This document shows positions 1 through 4,796 of a DNA stretch of 6,581 nucleotides, piece after piece. The stretch's first letter is position 1, and each line of letters begins with the position of its first letter. A model generated the notes under the pieces. It did no database searches. It had not been told where the DNA came from and saw only the letters and a program-made list of their open reading frames with translations. The translations under genes were made by a program, and so were the position numbers. The stretch covers positions 1 through 6,581 of the forward strand of contig JALVDQ010000481.1 of the NCBI GenBank assembly GCA_027008885.1. Direction: 5' to 3'. The DNA comes from Thiotrichaceae bacterium. GTDB taxonomy: Bacteria; Pseudomonadota; Gammaproteobacteria; Thiotrichales; Thiotrichaceae.

Positions 1-161
1 GTGCCATGATCTTGTCGGATTACGCTCAGGCTAATCCGACCTACGAAACTCTATTTTCTGTCTTCTGTTCTCTGTCTTCTGTCTTCTGCCACCCATCCCC
101 CCTGTTTTTTGCATATTTTTGCGTAGTGTGAGTTGCGTAGGCTTGGTGTAGCCATGCGCAA
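1..161 (-). repeat. Dispersed composite repeat, copy 1 (inverted relative to 3901-4040)
   Basis: Read on the minus strand, this segment matches 3901-4040 almost base for base. I see one substitution (G/C near 142) and two length differences: copy 1 has an extra 7-bp AGAAGAC unit and an extra 14 bp between two CTACGCAA direct repeats. In plus-strand order it holds a hairpin (GTCGGATTA at 14-22 with TAATCCGAC at 32-40), a CTGTCTT/CTGTTCT heptamer tract (about 56-89), a C6 run before TGTTTTTTGCATA, and the end GCCATGCGCAA. It has no coding potential of its own; short frames across it are incidental. It may continue left of the window. It resembles REP or MITE-like intergenic elements; no transposase is present. 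Confidence 0.9.
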
Positions 162-185
162 CCAACCGAATCCTGGCTGGTTGCG
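157..185. terminator. Hairpin downstream of the lipoprotein hydrolase gene; possible weak terminator
   Basis: CGCAACCA (157-164) pairs with TGGTTGCG (178-185), with two further inner C-G pairs, giving a stable stem about 57 nt beyond the stop codon of the minus-strand hydrolase gene. No T-run follows on either strand, so it is not a canonical Rho-independent terminator. It overlaps the end of the dispersed repeat and may simply be part of it or of its insertion site. Confidence 0.35.
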
Positions 186-241
186 TAAACTCCACCAACG
201 TACGAGACTAATGCCTGAAGCTCAAAAACAGTTGGAAACAC

Positions 242-1402
242 CTATAAATCATCCACATAGCGCGCAAAGAAGTTTCTGGTATCCAATATATAAGGAAGGG
301 CGCAGTCTACATGCGAATTAAAAGGACAATCCCTCAGACTCACACTGTTTGCGCCATTGGCTCTCATCACAGAGAGTGCTTTTTGGGAATTGGCGTATGG
401 CACGACTTCGTCATTTGGGCTATGAAAAAAGCGTGTTGGAGCATCTGGTTTCCAGTCATAAATATTATTCAAGGCGAGCTTTTCCTTGATAACATGGTCT
501 TCAGTGCCTTGCAGTGCAGCCAAAAAATCTGGCTCAAACAAATCAGCGGTTGTGTTCGTGAGGCTACTGTTGATAGTGCCTGATGAGTGCAAGCCATCAA
601 AAACCGTATTCACAACATCTATATACGGGGATTGATACATATCACTAATTTTGTTCAAGTGATAAACAGTATCATACGCTTTTAGCAAAAAGCTCATATA
701 GGCAGGATGGCCGTTGTTTTCCTGGTTTGCCAGAAAGGTGGCAGTTCCAGTCAGGTCATAGGAACCCGCACCGGATGCAGACGCAGTAACCGTAAATTCA
801 CTGGCATATTCTTGCTGGATAGATTTTTGCAGGGCAAGCGTTGCATAGCCGCCTTCTGAATAACCGGCAAGAAATAACTGCTTGTTGATTTTAATCTTTT
901 GCGACTGCAAAAACTGCTTGCTGGCGCGCAACATATCCAGCGATGCACTGGCAAGTGTGTTTGCCTGAATATAGGGGTGAATCTGCCCAAATGATTCGCC
1001 ATAACCGATATAATCCGGGGCACTGATAATATAGCCAAAACCGGCAAACGTCATAATCGCATCGGCTGTTGAGTGGCTTTTGCTGGGAGCCTGTTCGTTG
1101 AGAAATATCGTTCCGTGCTGGTAACTCAACAAGGGACTTTTCTCATTTTTGTCTTTTTGCGGAATGGCAAGCAATCCAGATGCCTTGATCTTGCTGCCAT
1201 CAACACCAACGGTGTAATAGGTGATTTTATAGGCTTTTGTTTTATAGGGTATGGTTCGCCTGGAATCAATCAAGCTTGAGGAAATAAACTGACCACGATA
1301 ATCATTGCTATTCCCGCCCCCTGAAAAACTCTTGCCACCGCCACCACAGGCACTGAGGAATGCAGAAAATATGAAACCCAGTATAATATAAGTTAATTTC
1401 AT
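242..1402 (-). CDS. Lipoprotein alpha/beta-hydrolase, secretory lipase-like
   Basis: A 386-residue exported esterase or lipase-type enzyme, probably anchored in the outer membrane. The N-terminus is a lipoprotein signal peptide with lipobox L-S-A-C (16-19), so Cys19 should be lipidated, followed by a Gly/Ser linker to about residue 31. The hydrolase core has an oxyanion-type YQHGT (94-98), the conserved APDYIGYGES (128-137), and the nucleophile elbow GYSEGG (180-185, Ser182). Likely triad partners are Asp331 in NDEVVPY and His364 in NSHVDC, where Cys359 and Cys367 could form a disulfide. The order and spacing fit the secretory lipase/prolyl-oligopeptidase-like group. The start codon overlaps the cytochrome stop by 4 nt (ATGA), which suggests translational coupling; AGGGG and AAGAG lie just upstream. 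The substrate cannot be read from the sequence; an acyl ester or polyester is possible. Confidence 0.88.
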   Translation of the reverse strand: MKLTYIILGFIFSAFLSACGGGGKSFSGGGNSNDYRGQFISSSLIDSRRTIPYKTKAYKITYYTVGVDGSKIKASGLLAIPQKDKNEKSPLLSYQHGTIFLNEQAPSKSHSTADAIMTFAGFGYIISAPDYIGYGESFGQIHPYIQANTLASASLDMLRASKQFLQSQKIKINKQLFLAGYSEGGYATLALQKSIQQEYASEFTVTASASGAGSYDLTGTATFLANQENNGHPAYMSFLLKAYDTVYHLNKISDMYQSPYIDVVNTVFDGLHSSGTINSSLTNTTADLFEPDFLAALQGTEDHVIKEKLALNNIYDWKPDAPTRFFHSPNDEVVPYANSQKALSVMRANGANSVSLRDCPFNSHVDCALPYILDTRNFFARYVDDL

Positions 1403-2133
1403 TTTGTCTCTTGCCCCTGTTTGTCTGTATTTTCGCCAATTGGCGATTTTTTGGCTGTACGCGCTTCAACCTTGATTCGTGATACATAATCCGCAATAGC
1501 ACTTAAGGTTTTGTCGTCAAGGTCCTTGACTGCTTCCAGCATTGCAGAATTGGCATTTTTTCTGCGTCCATCCCTGATCCATTGTAACTGGCGTAACAGA
1601 TACGCATAGTGCTGCCCCTGAATACGTGGATAATAAGCATCTGCATTGCCTTCGCCAGTCTCTCCATGACAGGCAGTACATTTTTCAGTATAAAGTGTTT
1701 TGCCAAGCTCCAGATTCTTGCCATCACCCTTTCCAGGATTTGGATTCACGGGTAAGGTTTCAATATAGCCTGCCACATCCTCGATTCCCTGGGGTCCACC
1801 GAGAATGTCATTGCCAGAAAATGGGTACATGGTCGGATTCTCACGGTTTCGGGCGCGAATATCAGCCAGTTGCTTGATCAGCACACTTCTATGCTGACCC
1901 GCAATCACCGGAAAGCTGCCATCCTCCTTGCCCCAGCCATTTTGGGAATGACAGGTAGCGCAAAGCTCATAAGTTTTCTTTCCCTGTTCGAGGTTCGGTT
2001 TGAGTTTCATTGCCTTGGTTATTTCGCTGGAGGAGTCAGCAAACACTGCATTGAGTGCAATCAGATTGATTAATAGCAAGCTTGAAAAAGCTCCGCTATA
2101 CTTTTGCCTGGTGGTTCTAAATAAATGAATCAT
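1399..2133 (-). CDS. Diheme cytochrome c, c4-type
   Basis: A 244-residue periplasmic electron carrier with two c-type heme sites, CATCH (58-62) and CTACH (152-156), in two similar half-domains as in cytochrome c4. Likely distal Met ligands are Met102 (NPTMYPF) and Met198 (NSAMLEAV). The conserved c4 features PVIAGQH (75-81) and PRIQGQH (169-175) each follow a heme site, followed by Y/VL..QL. A signal peptide ends near Ala32 (AVFA-DSS). Residues after about 222 form a charged tail rich in K, E and Q that goes beyond the usual end of c4 proteins. The family passes electrons to terminal oxidases or other periplasmic partners. It is the first gene of a minus-strand operon, divergent from the hydrolase-like/TlpA pair. 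No strong Shine-Dalgarno precedes the chosen ATG; the start is supported by the signal peptide. A symbol such as cycA or cc4 would be a guess. Confidence 0.93.
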   Translation of the reverse strand: MIHLFRTTRQKYSGAFSSLLLINLIALNAVFADSSSEITKAMKLKPNLEQGKKTYELCATCHSQNGWGKEDGSFPVIAGQHRSVLIKQLADIRARNRENPTMYPFSGNDILGGPQGIEDVAGYIETLPVNPNPGKGDGKNLELGKTLYTEKCTACHGETGEGNADAYYPRIQGQHYAYLLRQLQWIRDGRRKNANSAMLEAVKDLDDKTLSAIADYVSRIKVEARTAKKSPIGENTDKQGQETK

Positions 2134-2160
2134 AAAAATTTCTGTATCGTGATTAATATC

Positions 2161-2182
2161 AATATGCTAATATTAGCATATT
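2161..2182. promoter_or_regulatory. Perfect 22-bp palindrome in the divergent promoter region; candidate operator
   Basis: The half-site AATATGCTAAT is followed directly by its exact reverse complement ATTAGCATATT. It lies 28 bp from the cytochrome start and 69 bp from the start of the plus-strand hydrolase-like gene, so one dimeric repressor could control both operons. An AT-rich palindrome of this size resembles ArsR/SmtB-type winged-helix operators, but no regulator gene is in the window and the family assignment is inference. There is no loop, so it is a poor RNA hairpin and a better protein-binding site. Confidence 0.7.
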
Positions 2183-2190
2183 CTTATACT
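2162..2190 (+). promoter_or_regulatory. Possible sigma-70 promoter for the hydrolase-like/tlpA operon
   Basis: TATACT at 2185-2190 is a good -10 hexamer, 61 nt upstream of the ATG at 2251. The expected -35 position (about 2162-2168) falls inside the 22-bp palindrome and has no good TTGACA match, as expected if the promoter depends on an activator or is covered by a repressor. The call rests on the -10 hexamer alone. Confidence 0.4.
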
Positions 2191-2250
2191 GTATTTTACG
2201 AGTCAGGACGCTGATGGAAGCTTCCCTGTATTTCAAAAGAGTTTAACCCA

Positions 2251-3048
2251 ATGTTGCATAATATCCTAAAATTAAGTCTCGTTCTGCTACTTCAACTGTC
2301 CCCGTTTGTGTATGCCAATCTCAGTATCGCAGATGAGGGCAAAGCAATAGAGGCAGATGAAGTAAAAACCATTGAGGCTGATGACGAAACAGAAATAGAT
2401 GTGCGGGTTTTTGAAGGAGACGGAGACAAGCTTCTGCTCGGATTTGCCTGTGACCAGGGCTCCAGCATCGCAGAAGAACGCACCGCCCAATCCCTCGCCA
2501 TGGACGGTATTGAAGTATGGATGCCTGACATGCTATCAGCCTACATGCTGCCAAAATTGCGTAGCAGCCTGAAACAGATCCCTACAAACGGACTGGTAAA
2601 AATAATAGAAGAAGCCCGCAAAACCGGCAAAAAAATCTATCTGGTTGCCAGCGGACCCGACACCGAACTGATCTTGCGACTCGCACACGAATGGGAGAAA
2701 AAGCATAAAAACTCACCTTTGGGTGGCGCGGTACTGATGTTCCCCAGACTCAACAAGGGTATGCCAGAGCCTGGCAAACCCCCGCAGTATGAAGATGCCG
2801 TTGGCAAAACAAAATTGCCGATTATGATTCTGGAAGGCGAACGCACCCCTAACCGCATGGGAATCCGCCATTTAAGCAAGCAACTGAGAAAGGGCGGCAG
2901 CACGGTCTACGCCAAACTGATTCCCGACGTTCGTGGCTATTTCTTTAAGCGCAAAGACCCAAACGTACCGGAAGATCTGGTCACATCACAAATGCCTGGT
3001 TTGATCAAGGCAAGCTTATACTTTTTAGGGAGGGCACATTCAAAATGA
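2251..3048 (+). CDS. Exported alpha/beta-hydrolase-like protein, probably lacking a catalytic triad
   Basis: A 265-residue protein whose N-terminal signal peptide ends near YA-NLS (residue 22). Residues 29-46 hold an acidic near-repeat (KAIEADE / KTIEADD). The rest follows an alpha/beta-hydrolase outline: a strand LLLGFACDQG (61-70), GIEVWMPDM (86-94), a strand and turn KIYLVASGPD (128-137) where the nucleophile elbow is expected, KLPIMILEGERTP (188-200) at the acid position, and YAKLIPDVRGYFF (220-232) at the histidine position. The elbow reads V-A-S-G-P-D rather than G-x-S-x-G, and no His is seen in the last loop. This suggests a scaffold, a binding protein or a changed chemistry. AAAAGAG at 2235-2241 is a usable ribosome site. 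The stop overlaps the TlpA-like gene start by 4 nt, so the two products are probably made together. I do not recognise a named family; the fold call is an inference. Confidence 0.75.
   Translation: MLHNILKLSLVLLLQLSPFVYANLSIADEGKAIEADEVKTIEADDETEIDVRVFEGDGDKLLLGFACDQGSSIAEERTAQSLAMDGIEVWMPDMLSAYMLPKLRSSLKQIPTNGLVKIIEEARKTGKKIYLVASGPDTELILRLAHEWEKKHKNSPLGGAVLMFPRLNKGMPEPGKPPQYEDAVGKTKLPIMILEGERTPNRMGIRHLSKQLRKGGSTVYAKLIPDVRGYFFKRKDPNVPEDLVTSQMPGLIKASLYFLGRAHSK
3027..3034 (+). promoter_or_regulatory. Strong Shine-Dalgarno for the TlpA-like gene
   Basis: AGGGAGGG lies 10 nt before the ATG at 3045, inside the end of the preceding coding region. Together with the ATGA stop/start overlap it supports this start and suggests efficient coupled translation. 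Confidence 0.75.
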
Positions 3049-3788
3049 AGGACATAATAAAATCACAACCATCGGGCTTGTTTCGACTGCTCTTAGCAAT
3101 GCTGCTGAGCACTGCTATTCTCCTGCCTGGCAATGGCAACACCGCAGAACTGAAAAAGCTCGAGAAACCCATAGAACCACCCGCACTCAAACTGGAAAGC
3201 CTCAAGGGTAAAAAAATTGATCTTGGCGACTACAAGGGCAAAGTGGTACTGGTGCAATTTTGGGCAACCTACTGTAGCCCCTGCCGCACTGAAATGCCCT
3301 CCATGAACAAGCTCATAAAAAAGCTGCATGACGCAGACATCCCTTTTGAAATACTCGCCGTTGACATGGGCGAAAGCAAAGACGAAGTACAAAAATTTGT
3401 TGACGAAGTAAAACCCGAATTTAGCATACTTCTGGTTGACAAAGACGAGCAAATTGAAGACTGGAACGTATTTGCAACACCCACCAACTTCCTGATTGAT
3501 ACCCAGGGAAAAATCCGCTACACCCTCTACGGTGAATTTGACTGGGGCTCTGAAGCGGTGTTTAAAACAATTAGCGAATTAGCAGCCAAAAGCAAAAACG
3601 AAGGCAAAGACGAAAGCGAAGGCGAAGGCAAAGACAAAGACGAAAGCGAAAGCGAAGGCAAAAACGAAAACGAAGGCAAAGACAAAGGCGAGAATAAAAG
3701 CGAAGACAAAAATAAAACGAAAGACGAAAAAGAAGAAGCTGCTCCCGACAAGGAAGAACCCGCAACAGAAACAAAAACAGCAGATTAG
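3045..3788 (+). CDS. TlpA/ResA-type thiol-disulfide oxidoreductase with charged C-terminal tail
   Basis: A 247-residue exported thioredoxin-fold protein. The signal peptide or membrane anchor covers about residues 12-34 (LFRLLLAMLLSTAILL). The thioredoxin domain spans about 47-180: PALKLESLKGKKIDLGDYKG (46-65), the active site WATYCSPC (73-80; redox pair Cys77 and Cys80), RTEMP (81-85), FEILAVDM (101-108) and the cis-Pro loop ATPTNFLID (144-152, Pro146). These are hallmarks of TlpA/ResA proteins, which reduce periplasmic disulfides, for example in cytochrome c maturation; the divergent c-type cytochrome gene fits that role. Residues 183-247 are an unusual low-complexity tail, about 60% Lys, Glu or Asp with Ser, Asn and Gly, which family members usually lack. 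Its function is unknown. It overlaps the upstream hydrolase-like gene by 4 nt and ends just before the repeat region. Confidence 0.92.
   Translation: MKDIIKSQPSGLFRLLLAMLLSTAILLPGNGNTAELKKLEKPIEPPALKLESLKGKKIDLGDYKGKVVLVQFWATYCSPCRTEMPSMNKLIKKLHDADIPFEILAVDMGESKDEVQKFVDEVKPEFSILLVDKDEQIEDWNVFATPTNFLIDTQGKIRYTLYGEFDWGSEAVFKTISELAAKSKNEGKDESEGEGKDKDESESEGKNENEGKDKGENKSEDKNKTKDEKEEAAPDKEEPATETKTAD
3591..3785 (+). repeat. Purine-rich short-period repeat encoding the TlpA tail
   Basis: The coding strand is built largely from six-base units of the type GAAGGC, AAAGAC, GAAAGC and AAAAAC in irregular order, densest from 3595 to 3720. The units keep the reading frame and encode alternating E/K with G, D, S or N. 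The tract looks as if it grew by slippage or unequal recombination in two-codon steps, so its length may vary between strains. Confidence 0.8.
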
Positions 3789-3793
3789 TTTTG

Positions 3794-3821
3794 GTCGGGT
3801 TAGCCCAGGCGTAACCCCGAC
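3794..3821. repeat. REP-like palindrome 1
   Basis: GTCGGGTTA (3794-3802) pairs with TAACCCCGAC (3812-3821) with one bulged C. It lies directly after the TlpA-like stop codon. There is no T-run, so any terminator role would not be canonical. Confidence 0.75.
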
Positions 3822-3846
3822 AAGAGCGTGGCACTATGCTGGCTAT

Positions 3847-3872
3847 GCTGGATTACACTAAGCTAATCCAGC
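3847..3872. repeat. REP-like palindrome 2
   Basis: GCTGGATTA (3847-3855) and TAATCCAGC (3864-3872) form a perfect 9-bp stem with an 8-nt loop. Confidence 0.8.
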
Positions 3873-3900
3873 CCGTGCATTGAGTAAATCAGCAGCTTGA

Positions 3901-4040
3901 TTGCGCATGGCTACACCAACCCTACGCAAAAATATGCAAAAAACAGGGGGGATGGGTGGCAGAAGACAGAGAACAGAAGACAGAAAATAGAGTTTCGTAG
4001 GTCGGATTAGCCTGAGCGTAATCCGACAAGATCATGGCAC
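3901..4040 (+). repeat. Dispersed composite repeat, copy 2 (inverted partner of 1-161)
   Basis: From TTGCGCATGG to GATCATGGCAC this is the reverse complement of 1-161, apart from one substitution and the loss of 14 and 7 bases at short direct repeats. Homopolymer runs (A5, A6, G6) are the same length in both copies, which points to a recent common origin or gene conversion. Confidence 0.92.
4001..4027. repeat. REP-like palindrome 3
   Basis: GTCGGATTA (4001-4009) and TAATCCGAC (4019-4027) form a perfect 9-bp stem with a 9-nt loop. It is identical to the palindrome at 14-40 in inverted orientation, and is preceded by CGTAG as in many gammaproteobacterial repeats of this kind. Confidence 0.85.
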
Positions 4041-4044
4041 TATG

Positions 4045-4068
4045 TTGGATTACGCTACGCTAATCAAA
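4045..4068. repeat. REP-like palindrome 4 (imperfect)
   Basis: TTGGATTA (4045-4052) pairs with TAATCAAA (4061-4068) at seven of eight positions. It is the decayed counterpart of palindrome 2 in the second unit and lies 30 bp before the tadA start. Confidence 0.65.
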
Positions 4069-4097
4069 CCTACGCAAAATATGTAAAAACAGGGGGG

Positions 4098-4580
4098 ATG
4101 GGTGTGTCTGACAAGATAATGCAGGAACATTTAAAATGGATGAAACATGCTCTAAAACTGGCAGAACGTTCTCGTGATGAAGGCGAAGTCCCTGTGGGTG
4201 CTGTCATAATCAAAGATAATCAGCTTGTTGCGGAGGGCTGCAATCAGCCGATTGAAAAACACGACGCAAGCGCCCATGCAGAGATAATCGCAATTCGTGC
4301 CGCGGGCAAAAAACTAAACAACTATCGGCTGCCAGATACCACACTCTATGTCACACTTGAACCCTGCACCATGTGTGCTGGTGCGATTATTCATGCGCGT
4401 ATTGCTAATGTTGTTTATGGAGCTTTTGACCCCAGAACAGGCTCCGCAGGAAGCGTTGTCGATGTATTTTCAGAGCCACATCACAATCACCGTGTCAATG
4501 TTCAGGGTGGTGTATTGGAGGAGCAATGCGGCAAAATTCTCAGGGATTTTTTCAGGGAACGTAGAAAGACTTCACCTTGA
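4098..4580 (+). CDS. tadA: tRNA-specific adenosine deaminase TadA
   Basis: A 160-residue cytosolic enzyme that converts adenosine 34 to inosine in the wobble position of tRNA-Arg(ACG), usually essential in bacteria. The zinc deaminase motifs are complete: H-A-E at 60-62 (His60 zinc ligand, Glu62 proton shuttle) and P-C-T-M-C at 89-93 (Cys90 and Cys93 zinc ligands). WMKHALKLAERS (14-25), EVPVGAV (30-36), NYRL (75-78), TLYVTLEPC (82-90) and the end segment EEQCGKILRDFFRERR (141-156) match TadA rather than cytosine or guanine deaminases. Start choice is uncertain. ATG 4098 directly abuts an AGGGGGG run, too close for normal Shine-Dalgarno use; GTG 4104 is spaced better from it; ATG 4119 gives an N-terminus closer to the family. 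The first bases, to 4104, belong to the upstream repeat. No clear own promoter is seen. Confidence 0.95.
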   Translation: MGVSDKIMQEHLKWMKHALKLAERSRDEGEVPVGAVIIKDNQLVAEGCNQPIEKHDASAHAEIIAIRAAGKKLNNYRLPDTTLYVTLEPCTMCAGAIIHARIANVVYGAFDPRTGSAGSVVDVFSEPHHNHRVNVQGGVLEEQCGKILRDFFRERRKTSP

Positions 4581-4796
4581 GCAGGCGTTATATTACCTGA
4601 ATTAATAAATAACTCATTCTTAATCAGACAAGCGGTATGTGTACCGGTAGAGAAGTTATGTTAATTTGGATATACTGACATAAAAAATCTACACTCGGTC
4701 GTTGTAGCATTTTAGCTCTGAAAAGCAAAACTCGGCGTAATCCGTAAGCTGAGTAGTTAGTAAAAAAATTATAAAAATAAGTTTCAATATACAATT
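4581..4796 (+). other. AT-rich intergenic leader before the adhesin-like gene
   Basis: This stretch has no gene. It holds a possible -10 hexamer TATACT (4671-4676) without a good -35, an 8-bp palindrome TACCGGTA (4642-4649), and two small hairpins: CTACA (4689-4693) with TGTAG (4703-4707), and ACTCGGC (4730-4736) with GCTGAGT (4748-4754), the latter with one G-T pair and an 11-nt loop. If transcription starts near 4683, the mRNA leader would be about 114 nt. No good Shine-Dalgarno precedes the ATG at 4797. Confidence 0.5.

Larger units (their letters stand above)
3794..4104. repeat. Mosaic intergenic repeat region: two copies of a palindrome-containing unit
   Basis: The stretch between the TlpA-like gene and tadA is almost wholly repeat DNA. 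Unit 1 (3794-3958) and unit 2 (4001-4104) share the same order of parts: a GTCGG-TTA palindrome, ACAAGA then TGGCACTATG, a second palindrome with TGGATTA, then CCTACGCAAAA and a G6 run followed by ATGGGTG. Unit 1 has about 47 extra bases before CCTACGC (containing TTGCGCATGGCTACACCAA) and a tandem 9-bp CTATGCTGG (3834-3851). An AGAAGACAG heptamer tract (3959-3987) separates the units. No open frame here looks like a gene. The first palindrome starts 6 nt after the TlpA stop and may help end transcription. Confidence 0.88.

Noticed and set aside
41..241. Minus-strand open frame of 66 codons across the repeat
   Set aside because: Its 3' half is the dispersed repeat and its end is the heptamer tract; there is no ribosome site and no recognisable protein.
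3794..3821. Canonical Rho-independent terminator after the TlpA-like gene
   Set aside because: The stem is good but no T-run follows; it is one member of a repeat family.
3527..3834. Minus-strand frames rich in Ser/Leu or Leu/Arg/Cys opposite the TlpA tail
   Set aside because: They are antisense shadows of the purine-rich repeat, which keeps several frames open by composition alone.
1..4040. Insertion sequence or composite transposon
   Set aside because: There is no transposase gene, and the flanking copies look like short non-coding repeats; only the weaker claim of flanking inverted repeats is kept.
3794..4104. CRISPR array
   Set aside because: Repeats differ in length, are palindromic and unevenly spaced, and there are no unique spacers of constant size.
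4716..4760. Firm c-di-GMP-I riboswitch call
   Set aside because: The conserved GACGCAAAGCC core and the second stem are absent; only a faint resemblance remains.
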